Below are positions 32,951-45,084 of a DNA stretch of 64,000 bases, piece after piece. Position 1 is the first letter of the stretch, and every line of letters starts with the position of its first letter. This DNA is from Macrostomum hystrix (taxonomy: Eukaryota > Platyhelminthes > Macrostomidae), in assembly GCA_950097015.1 (NCBI GenBank), contig CATNEN010000007.1, positions 11,471,001-11,535,000 on the forward strand, written 5' to 3'. Below the pieces are notes generated by a model. It saw nothing but the letters and a program-made list of their open reading frames with translations. It did not search any database and was not told where the DNA came from. The translations under genes were made by a program, and so were the position numbers.

Positions 32951-33139
32951 ATGCCAATCTCAAGCCTGGTCAGTGGGCCTCTTTAAAATGGTAGAAATAC
33001 TTTCCTTGGCTTTCTGCAGACCTATCCAGGACACATAGATCGCCTCACACAAGGGCAAGGGCGATCGCATCTGTCCTGACCTTAGTTTTCGTCGTCAGAC
33101 CCAATACACTCACTGTGCCCTGCTCTCATGGGAATAAAT

Positions 33140-33510
33140 TGAGCCTCAAACCCCAGCCTTCTCTTCAGAGCTTTTTTCTGGAATTAAGAGTGCCTTATCA
33201 TACTGGCCTTGGCGGACATAGCGTTTCCAGACGGTTGTCCAGTCCGCCTTGCTGCATAACGCAAGGCCTGGACGATTCGGATCCACGACGTGTTCTTCGA
33301 TCTGTCCGATCAACGAGTTATCAGCGGCACCAGAGCCGCTGAATGACCTGGGCACGAACGTGCCGGCTAGCAGGCAGTCAACGAATCGCCGGGTGCCTCG
33401 CCAGTCGGCTGCCTGCAGCATCAACACCACCTGCAGGCAGTGCGCTTCGACGCGGATGATGTGGCCAGCAGACAAAGGCCGGCGCAGCGATAAACAGCCG
33501 CGTCGACTGG
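33140..33510 (-). pseudogene. LINE reverse-transcriptase remnant, second copy
   Basis: The minus strand reads AGHIIRVEAHCLQ, then RRFVDCLLAGTFVPRSF, parallel to AGHVIRVES and RRYVDCLLSD at 14195-14690. No start or catalytic core is seen. It abuts the 44-bp array, whose unit encodes the immediately preceding part of the same protein. Confidence 0.62.
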
Positions 33511-34256
33511 ACGTTCCAGCGTCTCTGTCAGCATCCAGACCTCGGCATTGTATAGTGCTCCAGCGTCTCTGTCAGCATCCAGACCTCGGCATTGTATAGT
33601 GCTCCAGCGTCTCTGTCAGCATCCAGACCTCGGCATTGTATAGTGCTCCAGCGTCTCTGTCAGCATCCAGACCACGGCATTGTATAGTGTTCCAGCGTCT
33701 CTGTTAGCATCCAGACCTCGGCATTGTATAGTGTTCCAGCGTCTCTGTCAGCATCCAGACCTCGGCATTGTATAGTGCTCCAGCGTCTCTGTCAGCATCC
33801 AGACCTCGGCATTGTATAGTGCTCCAGCGTCTCTGTCAGCATCCAGACCACGGCATTGTATAGTGTTCCAGCGTCTCTGTTAGCATCCAGACCTCGGCAT
33901 TGTATAGTGTTCCAGCGTCTCTGTCAGCATCCAGACCTCGGCATTGTATAGTGTTCCAGCGTCTCTGTCAGCATCCAGACCTCGGCATTGTATAGTGTTC
34001 CAGCGTCTCTGTCAGCATCCAGACCTCGGCATTGTATAGTGTTCCAGCGTCTCTGTCAGCATCCAGACCTCGGCATTGTATAGTGTTCCAGCGTCTCTGT
34101 CAGCATCCAGACCTCGGCATTGTATAGTGTTCCAGCGTCTCTGTCAGCATCCAGATCTCGGCATTGTATAGTGTTCCAGCGTCTCTGTCAGTATCCAGAC
34201 CTCGGCATTGTATAGTGTTCCAGCGTCTCTGTCAGCATCCAGACCTCCGCATTGTA
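33511..34256. repeat. 44-bp minisatellite derived from LINE coding sequence, about 17 units
   Basis: Units start AGCGTCTCTGTCAGCATCC and recur every 44 bases. Read on the minus strand a unit gives LYNAEVWMLTETLE, the same motif as LYNAESWTLTATLE in the remnant at 14195-14690. The array therefore grew from a piece of the neighbouring reverse-transcriptase remnant. Variants (GCTCC/GTTCC, CAGACC/CAGACCA) occur in blocks. Confidence 0.88.
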
Positions 34257-35860
34257 AAGCAGACCGCTGATGTAGGCAAACTGCTGACAGCGCGAATGTG
34301 CCGTTGCCCGTCACTCAGCGCCTCTGATAATGATTTCATTATTATATTATTGACTATATTCACGTTTACAAACATTACCTTTTTGTATATAATCAGGACC
34401 CACTGAACCACCTCTGTCCCTACTCATCAACCTCGGAAATTCGGTCACTTGTACTGGTCGCTAGCTTTACGCTGCCGCAAAATAGCAGATAAACAGGCTG
34501 CCGGATCTCGCTTAGACTTCCGTCACGTTGGGAAATGGAAAATAATTCGACTAAAATCGGGCCCGACCCGCACTCGCGATTTCTTGTCTCTCTTGGGTGT
34601 CTGCTGAAAGATTGCTCGGCCGATTCCGCCGGGACGGGAGACGGCGGTGTCACGGCGGTCTGGCCGATTCATTGCTCGTAAAAATGCGGCTTGGAAAGTG
34701 AAATTTATTGCGAATGCCGGGCAGACAGCTGGTCCGGGCGGCTCTGTGGGGACGCGGCTCATTAATCTGCGCGCCTATGATACAAAAGGACATGAGAACT
34801 GCACGCTTGCCGAGAGCAATCTGAGGCGCGTGGGGGCAACTGTCCTGCTCCTTTGTCTCCTTTGTACTGCATCACTGTCCAGCTGTTTGCTCCCGTTATT
34901 CTCAAGCTCGTCTGCTCAAGGGACTCTTCACTCCCTGATAAGCACCGAATCCGGATGATCTCCAGCGATGACATCAGATCAACATCATTTTCCCTAGTCA
35001 TTTCCATTTCGCTTCCTCATATGGCAGGTAGCAACTGCAATGACCTCAGCCCCGCTGCCATTGATCCCAGGACCAGAGGAGAAGCCGCTCAACCGGGGCC
35101 GCGAAGTGCCTCCCGCTACGGCTCACTGAACTCGACCGGCTTCTAACCTGTCACAAAGCTGCGACGAACTCACTCCTGTATCGTCAAGTCAGGCATGGCT
35201 AGTGGATGGCCACAGTGAATGTGAGTGAAAGAGAGAGTGCGTGCGCAGTTCAGGTGTGAAGCCAATTTTTAGCACTTCCTCACTTTATTCGCTCTCTTTA
35301 CGTCTCGGTGGCGGCGCGAAAACAAGAAAAAGAGGATCTGAGAGAGGAGGGCCGGGATTGTAAGCACCCGGCCGGGAATGATTTATGCTCGGCGCGGACA
35401 CCGGACACTGGCGGTCCTGGCTGCCAGGCGACCCGGGCGAGATCGGACAGTGAGAGAAGGAAAAGGCGCAGGCGCTCGGCTCTGGGCAAACACGGCTTGG
35501 GCCTCACACGCGGCACCCCATCTGCGGCCGCCTGAAAATTGGGGGGGGGGCGGGTGGCGCGGAAGCCGCGATGCAATATGGGCTGATGAAGAGAGAACGG
35601 TACGCAAGCTGAGAGCTTGCGATGACATATTAATTGAGTTGTATCCACAGCACACACGCTCAGATGCCCTTCACTCACACGCCCACTCGCCCGAGCCTAC
35701 CGCCGCGTCAATCCGCCAAGTTTTAGGACTGCCAGGGGGTGCCCCGGATCCCATTGGCCGGGCCGGCACAGGCCAGTTGTGACGAGCCGCCATTGCCCTG
35801 AAATAGGACTGCAGGCGAGGTCCGCTCAGTCCGGCCCCGGACTCGCCACACACAGCAGGC
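34257..35860. other. Upstream region of the GPCR gene
   Basis: Moderately GC-rich, with several short open frames but none recognisable. A G-run (GGGGGGGGG) occurs near 35544. Promoter and 5' leader of the receptor are expected here. Confidence 0.35.
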
Positions 35861-37183
35861 ATGCTGAGCGGCGAGTGCTTCACCGTGCGCGGCTCCAACA
35901 CCAGCGGGGAGCCGCTGAACGAGACGGCCTACTTTGCCAGACAGGTGTCCATGGACAAGCTCATCCTGCTCACCATTGGCACTGCCCTGGCCGGCCTCAT
36001 CCTCAACATCCTATCTCTGGTGGTCTTCTTGCGCGTGTTCAGTCGCTCCAGCAGCCGCAACAACTTCCTAATGTTCTTCGTCTTTCTCACCGTGTGCGAG
36101 ATCGCGTTTTGCCTGGGCAGCACGCTGTCCTATACCATCGCCATGCTCAGCAACCGCATGCGAATCCGCTGGGTGGGCTTCGACCCGCTGCTGGCTGAAA
36201 ACTCGACCAGCCTGGACTACTTTTACTCGACCTACCTGCCCACTGACAGCCGCGCCCAGGCCACCGCGTTCTACCTGTTTCTGAGCTTTTCCAACTACCT
36301 TGCCGTGTTGTCCCAGTTCTCCCGCAACTGCTGGGTCGGCCTCACCGCCCTGCTGCGCTCCTACGTGGCCACGAGGCGGACCAGCGTCCACGCCGGCCGC
36401 GCCTTCAGCCTCGGCCGCGTCTCGGGCATGTTCGCCGCCAAAGTTGCTGTGGTCTTCGTACTGGGCGGTGCCCGCGCCTACATCAAGGACAGGCAGGGCT
36501 TCCTTCGGCCGGAGTTTCATGTGTGCAATGTCCAGTCGGGCGGCGGCCTCCTGCTGCTACACGTGCCGCTGGGCACGCCGCCCTTCTGGCACACGGTGAA
36601 CATGCTGTGGACGCTGCTGAGCCAGACCATACCGCTGCTGGTGATCCTGTTTAGCTCCATCGTGCTGATCGTCTCGCTGCGCCGAAGCAACGCCATGGCC
36701 AACAGCTCGGAGCGCAACAAGCGCGTGACTCGCATGGTCTTCATCTTCGCTCTCGCGTTCGGCCTGCTGGAGGCGCCGCGGGCAGCCCACTACCTGCTGG
36801 AGCAGTTCGTCCGCATTTCCGACCAGAGCCTGAAGATGCGGGTGGCGCAGGTCACGTATATCCTGTCGCTGGCGGACTCCTCGGTGAATGTGTTCATCTA
36901 CTTCTTCAAGGACCAGCAGTTCCGCAAGGAGATCTGCTTCAGCAGCGAGCGGAGGGCCAGCAACGCTGCAACCGGGCATGGCGTCACTGCCGCCGCGGCC
37001 GGAGTTTCAGCTGGAGGCTTCGTCGCCGCGGCTGCGACTGTCGCCGGCGAGGGAAGGTCATCGCCGCAGGAAAAGGCGGCTACCGAGGCCGAAGAGCTAA
37101 AGCCGCTGAATGACAACGGGGCCGCCGCCAACACCGCCGCAGCTACTGCCGGTGACGGGTCCGAAGAGGAAAACGGAGTGTGA
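35861..37183 (+). CDS. Class A (rhodopsin-like) GPCR, probably peptide receptor
   Basis: A single exon of 440 codons. Seven hydrophobic segments are visible, about residues 32-58, 68-95, 132-160, 185-205, 242-270, 287-312 and 322-345. The N-terminus has N-x-S/T sites (NTS, NET). TM3 ends LLRSYVATR in place of DRY, TM6 has ALAFGLLEAPRAAHYLL, and TM7 has LADSSVNVFIYFF in place of NPxxY. The last is the variant seen in some invertebrate FMRFamide-type and other orphan peptide receptors. ECL2 offers a single Cys (HVCNV). The C-tail (residues 375-440) is Ala/Glu-rich low complexity. High GC content (over 60%) differs from the transporter genes. Ligand unknown. Confidence 0.78.
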   Translation: MLSGECFTVRGSNTSGEPLNETAYFARQVSMDKLILLTIGTALAGLILNILSLVVFLRVFSRSSSRNNFLMFFVFLTVCEIAFCLGSTLSYTIAMLSNRMRIRWVGFDPLLAENSTSLDYFYSTYLPTDSRAQATAFYLFLSFSNYLAVLSQFSRNCWVGLTALLRSYVATRRTSVHAGRAFSLGRVSGMFAAKVAVVFVLGGARAYIKDRQGFLRPEFHVCNVQSGGGLLLLHVPLGTPPFWHTVNMLWTLLSQTIPLLVILFSSIVLIVSLRRSNAMANSSERNKRVTRMVFIFALAFGLLEAPRAAHYLLEQFVRISDQSLKMRVAQVTYILSLADSSVNVFIYFFKDQQFRKEICFSSERRASNAATGHGVTAAAAGVSAGGFVAAAATVAGEGRSSPQEKAATEAEELKPLNDNGAAANTAAATAGDGSEEENGV

Positions 37184-39078
37184 CCGTTGCGTTGATGGCT
37201 GCAAATACTTGACCGTGACCGCAGGTTGCAGCTGTTGTGACATGTCTTTGTGTTTGTTATTAGCTGCTGTTAGTCCAGTCTGTCTGCTTCGTGCAAACCA
37301 AAGCCCCACATTGTTGTCTCCCAGCTTGCCTCGCATATTAATCCCCTGCCGTTTATTGAATTCGTCGTTCTGTCCGCATCGCCTCCCCCGCAATGTGCCG
37401 CCGGATGTCCCTCGGCTGCCCTGACTTCATATTTAAACTGAATTGCCGAGCCACAGCCAATGCGCGTCGAATAAAAATGCCAGCCCAGTCAGACGGCGCA
37501 TCAATGCTCAGGCCGAGCGGCTCTTTGACGCCTCACTTCTTTCCCGCCCGCCTCGGCAAGGCGTGGCTGCGGTCTAGTGATAAAGGGAGGAGGGCGAAAC
37601 AGACAGGCTGAAGGCAAGCAATAAAGGGAAAAGTTTATTCGAGCGCTTTGCCCAGAGCGGAGATGGCGGAGAAAAGGTTTGCGATAAGTTTTCCCATCTG
37701 GCCGCGCCCGCCAGTTCCGCGCTCCGGACCAGCCGCTCGCAATCAATTCTTTGCTGCTTCTCACCCTGGCCTGGCCTGCATTCTTCTCTGTTCTGGAGGC
37801 GCGAGGAAAGAAAATCTCAGAGCGCCCGCCCACTCCCCATTGATCTTCGTGATTGCCTGAGCACTGCAGCACTGGGCGCTCCGAGAGCGGGCTCTGCTGT
37901 CAAATTGCGACAGCAGTTTGCGCATTATCGCCATTAATCGGCTGAAAATCACTGCCCGCCGCAACGCCCGTCCGACCCCCCCTCCCCGGCACAAGGCGGT
38001 CACGCGATCGAGTCTCGCTTCGGAGAGAAGCGAGCAGTCGCAGCGCCTCCGCCCGCCTCAAATAGAGAGCCGATTTCGATGGAGCAGCGGAAGACCCGCC
38101 GAGGCGGACGTACCGGGGCGGAGGGCGCCCGCATCGCACGCGGGCTCTGATGCCCCCCCACTGCCCCGGAAATTGGCGAGCCCGCCATTTACGCTCGTAG
38201 CGACCGGAGCTGACCTCACGGGCTCGATACCCGCACTACCTTCCCTACTTATTGCAGCCTTCAACTGCTACTCCCAAGCCTATTTTCCTGAACCTTTGCA
38301 GTATCTCTGTACGTCATTTCCCATCCTATTTATCCCCACTGTCAGCTCCTGCGTGCCTGCTGTGCCGTGAACAGCAGAACATGACAGGCCGAGAACGGCA
38401 TTTCGGTAGTTTGGCTCGGGAATAAACCATCCAGAGGAAAACTAGGAAAACTGGGCCGCATTGTTCCTCGGCTTTGCGAGCCAGAAACGACTGCAGCCCG
38501 TCCTTACCGACCCACTTCCCAACCCGCTGCTTTCACTCTCCCACGCTGGTCCAGCGGGAGCCCAAGTCAACACGGGCACTCACCGCTGTGGGATGAGGGA
38601 GGCCGGAGGCTGCGGTTTTAATCTGTGTGGCCACGCCTGACTGGCCGGTGTTAATCCCGCAAATTTAGCTTTTTGCCAGAAGGGCGACTGCCCGAATGTT
38701 TTTTACACTCTCTGTAATTTTCCAATCGACTTCTGTGAAAGCTGCGACAGCCTTTCAGTGCCAACCGGTCAGCGCGTTATCCACCGATGGCATCTGACAG
38801 ATCGATCAGGAACTGCTCGGAGATCTGCCGAGTGCTCTTTTCTTTATCATTTCCATTTGTCAGAGTCTCCGCGGGACCTGCAGCTAACAAGGTTATGAGG
38901 CGGCCGATAAGGCAGCATGCGGGTCGGCCTGCAATCACTTTCGGGCGTGGCAGCGGCCAGGGCAGCCTTTCAGTCATCTCACGTCATTAGCAGCTTCTCT
39001 GAGACCAGGCAACTCACATCCCACTTCCCAACTCACTCACCCACACACACTCACACCCTCTTTCCCTTTCTGTTCGCA
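37184..39078. other. GC-rich spacer, no gene recognised
   Basis: Contains AATAAA near 37469 and 37619, either of which could end the receptor transcript. Many overlapping short frames on both strands reflect GC content. No array or RNA gene seen. Confidence 0.35.
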
Positions 39079-40978
39079 ATGGTTTCTCGGTCTGAGCGGT
39101 GCGTGGAGGCAGTTAATAACCTGGCAAATGAATGCCAGGCTCTTTCTGCCCCGGCACTCCAAGCCTTCCTGCGAGATGAGGCAAATGCCGGGCAGCGGGC
39201 GCTTTGGGCGCTACTCAAAGCTGCTCATTGGCCAGTGAGTACACTTTGCTGAGTTGTTGTGGCTAGTATTTAAGTTTTAATTTCGTGCTTAATTTAGCCT
39301 AAACCGCAATGAACTCAACTGCTGACACATCTAGCAACATATTTTTTGCTAAATTATTTACAGACAATGTCCCGAGAGGGCTCGAATCGAAAGGGCATCG
39401 AACTCGGGACCTTACTGACAGCTGCCAGAGAATGACAATCTGGGGCAGAAGCTCAGAAGGCTGCATGGTCTGGAAAATCGGCAGGTGAGCTGTTCTCAGG
39501 CATGCCAGGTGGGCGGCGAGCAACACTGGCCAACTCGGGGGGGGGAGGGGCTAATTTCTCACAGAGCTGATCCCCTGACACTGATCCCCTGACACTGATC
39601 CCCAAATGCGCGGTGCGCGGCTTTTTGCGTTCTTGCCTAAAATGTGGCCACCCAAGCTCCAATGCCCTGGCTGTGCCGTGGAATCAGCTCAGGCCAGTAG
39701 TTGTGGGCCAGGTAATGGCAGGGCTGGCAGCTGACAGGCCGGCTCTCAGCGGCTCAGACTTGTCACGGCCCGCCGCTACTTGGGCATGATCGATTGCAGC
39801 AGCGATTAGGCACTGGATCAGCTGGCCGGCCGCCGAGACCTTCACGGCAGGCGGCAGCCGGAGAAAGTGCAGCTGCACTGAGGCGCGAAAAGTCTCTTAT
39901 CCCACACTCTGGCCCTGATCCCCTTCTCGAGAGGAGTTAGGAGTCGCGGGAGTGGCAAATATGCGGCTCAAGGGAGGGCATTGCAGCCGGGGGACCGGCC
40001 TTCCTGCAGCCAGATTAGGCTGGGCAGAGGGAATCGTAATTGAGATGGGATTAGGCGCTACTCACTGCCTAGTAACACGCTTGCCGCCATTTGCTACAGA
40101 AGTCATCATGATAGTCATGATACAGTGATATGCATGCCTGTGCGGCTGGCCAACCCACTGGACAGTGCTCACCCACCCACTGGACAGTGCTCACCCACCC
40201 ACTGGACAGTGCTCACTCACCCACTGGACAGTGCTCACCCACCCACTGAACAGTGCTCACCCACCCACTGGACAGTGCTCACCCACCCACTGGACAGTGC
40301 TCACCCACCCACTGGACAGTGCTCACCCACCCACTGGATAGTGCTCACCCACCCACTGCTCACCCACCCACTGGACAGTGCTCACCCACCCACTGGACAG
40401 TGCTCACCCACCCACTGCTCACCCACCCACTGGACAGTGCTCACCCACCCACTGCTCACCCATCCACTGGACAGTGCTCACCCACCCACTGCTCACCCAT
40501 CCACTGGACAGTGCTCACCCACCCAATGAACAGTGCTCACCCACCAACTAAACAGTTCTCACCAATAGCTTGGACGGTGCTCACCCACCAATTGAACAGT
40601 GCTCACCTACTGATTAAACAGTGCTCACCAACCCATGCAACAGTTTTAGTCTATGTATTGGACAGCGGGTCCAGCTCGCAGCGGACAAACGGAAGACTCA
40701 TAATTTATGCCTATTGGAGACACTACTCAGTCCCTACTAAAAAATTCTCAGCCTCGCTCAGCTCGGCCAGGAGGAGCTCCGCCATCAAGGAGGCCCTCAA
40801 GTGGCGCCGATTCAGCCGCTAGCGAAGCGTCTGTGTCGCTGAAATTCCGAAAATGCCTACTGAGACAGGGAGGAGGCGTGGCGAGTAGGAGGCATCCTCT
40901 CGCTAGCCACAGAATCCCGTGCCCCCGAGAGCCTCCCAGCATCATTAGTGCCTCATCGTTGGGATTTCCCAAGGCCAG
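39079..40978 (+). CDS. Tentative gene fragment: three possible exons of an unknown protein
   Basis: ATG at 39079 opens MVSRSERCVEAVNNLANECQ, a helical-looking 51-residue stretch ending at a GTGAGT donor (39232/39233, phase 0). A 66-base open segment 39418-39483 is bounded by CAG and GTGAGC in phase. A Ser/Pro/Arg-rich open segment 40752-40978 is bounded by CTCAG and GTGAGC, phase 0 in and 2 out. No homology is recognised, and the second segment overlaps a possible SINE. Could easily be chance. Confidence 0.22.
39368..39465 (-). repeat. Possible tRNA-derived SINE fragment
   Basis: The minus strand contains GTCAGTAAGGTCCCGAGTTC followed by GATGCCC, a good match to the internal B box of RNA polymerase III promoters (GGTTCGANNCC). 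A convincing A box and a tail were not found. Confidence 0.3.
39484..40138. other. Spacer, nothing recognised
   Basis: GC-rich with a G-run near 39537 and a small direct repeat of CTGATCCCCTGACA at 39568-39600. No gene. Confidence 0.3.
40142..40640. repeat. 22-bp minisatellite (CCCACCCACTGGACAGTGCTCA)
   Basis: About 22 units, some shortened to CCCACTGCTCA half-units. The array decays to the right (AACTAAACAGTTCTCACC, GCTTGGACGG). The long plus-strand frames here come from the repeat. Confidence 0.9.
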
Positions 40979-41397
40979 GTGAGCGGCGGGTGAAAGCGGC
41001 AGCAGCCGGCCGGGGCTGCTTCTAAGAAAAAAGTCGGGCGTGGCTTCGCTGTGCCGCGTGAGCCGTGAGCCGTGAGCCGTGAGCACAGCTGGCTACACCT
41101 GGCTGGCTTCCCTAACGATTGCGGGAGCAGGTCTGCCCGGCCCGCTGCTGGCCTCGTCGCCTGCGGTAATTTGGCTTTGCAGCAGGTTCTCATTTTGTAG
41201 CTTTCCCACCGCCTAACGAGAAGTCCCTAGGAGGCGGTGCGGCTGCATGCCGACTCCCTCTGTGGAGGTCGCGTGCGATGATTCTCCACTTTTGAGTAAA
41301 AAAACGAAACGTTTGGACTATTAAATCTACACGGACTATTACCAGTAGAGTTTGCTTTATAGATTCAAGATAAACCATATTGGATCCGAATAAATAC
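40979..41397. other. Spacer between arrays
   Basis: Contains a short triplicated GTGAGCC at 41066-41085. No gene seen. Confidence 0.3.
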
Positions 41398-41826
41398 AGT
41401 CAGAGATCCCATGAGAGCCAGTCAGAGATCCCATGAGAGCCAGTCAGAGATCCCATGAGAGCCAGTCAGAGATCCCATGAGAGCCAGTCAGAGATCCCAT
41501 GAGAACCAGTCAGAGATCCCATGAGAGCCACTCAGAGATCCCATGAGAGCCAGTCAGAGATCCCATGAGAGCCAGTCAGAGATCCCATGAGAGCCAGTCA
41601 GAGATCCCATGAGAGCCAGTCAGAGATCCCATGAGAGCCAGTCAGAGATCCCATGAGAGCCAGTCAGAGATCCCATGAGAACCAGTCAGAGATCCCATGA
41701 GAACCAGTCGGAGATCCCATGAGAACCAGTCAGAGATCCCATGAGAACCAGTCAGAGATCCCATGAGAACCAGTCAGAGATCCCATGAGAACCAGTCGGA
41801 GATCCCATGAGAGCCAGTCAGAGATT
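41398..41826. repeat. 22-bp minisatellite (CAGAGATCCCATGAGAGCCAGT)
   Basis: About 19 units with blocks of the AGAACCAGT variant on the right side. Highly homogeneous. Confidence 0.92.
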
Positions 41827-42330
41827 TCATCATGGCTTATCAGGTTTCGGGTGAGACCTGCTCAAAGTCAAGCCAATGCTCGGTAGTTGCCAGGCCCTGT
41901 CAGTTGGAACTGAGTTCTATTCCCTGATCATGATGCAGCTGGGCTAATCACTCATAATTAGCCTGCAGTGCCCGCAGCCCCTCCAGCTAATCTGATGGCC
42001 ATCCATTAAGATGGCCGTGAGCGGATGGGCCCAAATCGCTCCGCATTTGTAGGCATTGGCCCCTGGCCCTTTCTCTCCTAAAAGCCTGAAGAGTTTGGTC
42101 TCATCAGGAAATAATTAGACTGCGGCCTGAGGTTATAATTAGTACTGAACCGTTTGAATATTTGTGGCTGGGTATCAAAGCCTAATTGCTGATTTCGCAA
42201 AAAAATTATATTAAATTTCATAGTCTCTAAAACTCATTTCCGAAAAAACACAATAGCGAGAAAATTTCATGCCTGAAGCTTCGCTTAGAGATGTACCAAC
42301 TTACTTGGAACTCGTAGCCGAGCGCCATTC
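41827..42330. other. Spacer between arrays
   Basis: No gene recognised; ordinary composition. Confidence 0.3.
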
Positions 42331-43060
42331 TCTACACAGGGTAGCGCCATTCTCTGTACAGGGTAGCGCCATTCTCTACACAGGGTATCGCCATTCTCTG
42401 TACAGGTATAGATATTCTCTGTACAGGTATAGATACTCTCTGTACAGGTATCGCCATTCTCTATACAGGTATCGATATTCTCTTTACAGGTATAGATATT
42501 CTCTGTACAGGTATAGATATTCTCTGTACAGGTATCGCCATTCTCTGTACAGGTATAGATATTCTCTGTACAGGTATAGATACTCTCTGTACAGGTATCG
42601 CCATTCTCTATACAGGTATCGATATTCTCTTTACAGGTATAGATATTCTCTTTACAGGTATAGATATTCTCTGTACAGGTATCGCCATTCTCTGTACAGG
42701 TATAGATATTCTCTGTACAGGTATAGATATTCTCTGTACAGGTATCGCCATTCTCTGTACAGGTATAGATATTCTCTGTACAGGTATAGATATTATCTGT
42801 ACAGGTATAGATATTCTCTGTACAGGTATCGCCATTCTCTGTACAGGTATAGATATTCTCTGTACAGGTATAGATATTATCTGTACAGGTATAGATATTC
42901 TCTGTACAGGTATCGCCATTCTCTGTACAGGTATAGATATTCTCTGTACAGGTATAGATATTATCTGTACAGGTATAGATATTCTCTGTACAGGTATCGC
43001 CATTCTCTGTACAGGTATAGATATTCTCTGTACAGGTATCGATATTCTCTATACTCTCTA
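42331..43060. repeat. 21-bp minisatellite (CTCTGTACAGGTATAGATATT) with higher-order structure
   Basis: About 34 units. A variant with ATCGCCATT occurs every third or fourth unit, giving a higher-order block of 63-84 bases. Each unit holds TACAGGTAT, which can serve as an acceptor-plus-donor look-alike. A 21-base unit keeps frames open on both strands (42269-43132 plus, 43139-42285 minus). Confidence 0.92.
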
Positions 43061-43434
43061 ACAAGTAACAAATTTGCAATGCTAAGTTGCTGCTTTCATT
43101 GGAATCGACACCTCTTGGGAAAGTACAGATGACAAGCATTGAAATTTGCTTGGCAGGGCCGCCACTGGGAAAGTGAGCTGAATTGAGACTTGGAGAAACA
43201 CTTGGGACGGGCGGGAAAGGGGCCCCCCAGCAACTGGGATCTGGCAGCTGACAGCCGCCTAATTGAAGGCTGCCAGCCCGCCATCAGCTAATCAAGCCTT
43301 GCCTCAGCCTGGCCTGCAGTGAACTCCGCGGACACTCGCAGCTAATCAAGCCCCGCCTCAGCCCATCCGATTCACTCCGAGGACGCTGAGGGATCTGCGA
43401 AATGGAGAAGGGAGGAAAGCACTCTGGAAATTAA
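43061..43434. other. Spacer between arrays
   Basis: No gene seen. GCTAATCAAGCC occurs twice (43287, 43341). Confidence 0.3.
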
Positions 43435-43569
<135 letters not shown>

Positions 43570-44182
43570 TAGGCTGGCTGTCGTCGGCGGCAGCGGCAGA
43601 GCCCTATTTGCACTCTTCCAAAAGAATCTCTCATGCGAGAGAGATTCGGGACTGCGGGAGGGAGGGGGACAAAGGGAGGCCTGGAGAGGCCACGGCGGCC
43701 GCACAGTCACGCCAGCACGAACTTCCTGCTGCTCGCTCGCGGATGACTTAATGCGCCGCGCAATCGGAGATGGCGGGGGAGGAGGCGGCTCGGGCCCTCG
43801 GATTTGAGAGTTGCAACTGATAAAAGCGACTCGGCAAAGCAGCTCAGCGGGCTGCCTGCCGGGCCAGCTGGGATGGCCCACAGTGCAAAGTCTGCCCGGC
43901 TTGCCGACTTGAAAGCCGATGCCGAGCTCGATTGTGACATTTTTACGAGCTCAGTTGCTCACAAAGCAGGCGGCATTGATTCTGCGATTCTGCTTTGCGC
44001 GGGGAAGACGTTTTGGCAATCAAACAATAAACACAGTTTACTGGCATTATCGATTGTGGTTGAGCACACTCGGCGAGCAGACTCAGGTGAGTGGCAGGTC
44101 GCTAACGCGCTCGCATCTCGCACCAAGGTGCGAGGCCACATTTATTTTGAGTGCATCTGCTGAAAGAAGGCTTGTCATGCAA
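43570..44182. other. Spacer; one weak exon-like stretch
   Basis: An open segment ends at a GTGAGT site near 44089. No acceptor or homology supports calling an exon. Confidence 0.25.
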
Positions 44183-44299
44183 CTGATGCCGTTGAGGGGA
44201 GACAATGAGAGTGTACACTATCTGATGCCGTTGAGGGGAGACAATGAGAGTGTACACTATCTGATGCCGTTGAGGGGAGACAATGAGAGTGTACACTAT
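44183..44299. repeat. 39-bp tandem triplication
   Basis: Three exact copies of a unit starting CTGATGCCGTTGAGGGGAGA. Confidence 0.95.
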
Positions 44300-44971
44300 C
44301 TGAGAATGTCAGGGCAAATGTACACCACTGTGTCAGGAGTCAGCGGAATGGGCGGAATTGCCTCGTGGCTGGCTGCGGGTCTAGTGTCACCAAATGAGGT
44401 GCCATTGCCCGCAGCCGCCAAATGCCCCACTGCCCTCCTGCAAGTATGATTATTACTATTATTACTAGTAATCTCTGAAGCAAGTAAACTTTGCCGGAGC
44501 AGCTGGCCTGTGAAGTGTCTTAGCAGATTAAGACCATTAGTGCCATGCAAAGTAGCAGCATTGCTACAAGATCAAAGTCGCTAGTGTCGCACTCAGTTAC
44601 TCGGGACTTGTCATCACCTGGCTTGGCTGGGCAGCCCAGGCGGGGGTCGCCAGCAAGGAAAGCTCGAGCCTGCGATGAGAGCCAGCTCAGCCCGCTGCAG
44701 CCCGTGAGACTCCCGCGACTCCCGCTGCCGCCTTTCGCCATCAATAAAGCATGATGGGATTATCGGCAGAATCGAGCCGGAGGGGGACGGCCTGTGGAAT
44801 CCGCTCTGGGGATCTCACCTGTTTTCCCGATTCCCATACGGACCTGAATTAGAAATTCTGGAGGTGTGACATGAGCAGCCGCCCCTCCGCTCTCATCACA
44901 CCGCCAGCCTCCCAGGTGCGGGCGCCGGACCCGCTGGAGTGGCTGCTTATCAATCGCTAATTGCTGGGGCG
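44300..44971. other. Spacer, nothing recognised
   Basis: GC-rich; no gene. Confidence 0.3.
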
Positions 44972-45084
44972 GCTGCAGCTTTGAGTCTGAGTCTGTTAAA
45001 ACACTCCGAGTGCAGCTTTGAGTCTGAGTCTGTTAAAACACTCCGAGTGCAGCTTTGAGTCTGAGTCTGTTAAAACTCTCCGAG
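44972..45084. repeat. 37-bp tandem triplication
   Basis: Three near-exact copies of a unit containing CAGCTTTGAGTCTGAGTCTG. Confidence 0.93.

Noticed and set aside
35293-35782. Basic Arg-rich frames upstream of the GPCR as a separate gene
   Set aside because: Overlapping frames on both strands in GC-rich DNA, with no domain and no consistent codon pattern.
42269-43139. Tyr/Arg/Ser repeat protein or Cys-rich repeat protein
   Set aside because: Same reasoning: a 21-bp unit open on both strands.
43804-44163. Coding exon ending at a GTGAGT site near 44089
   Set aside because: No acceptor in phase, no homology and no partner exon found.
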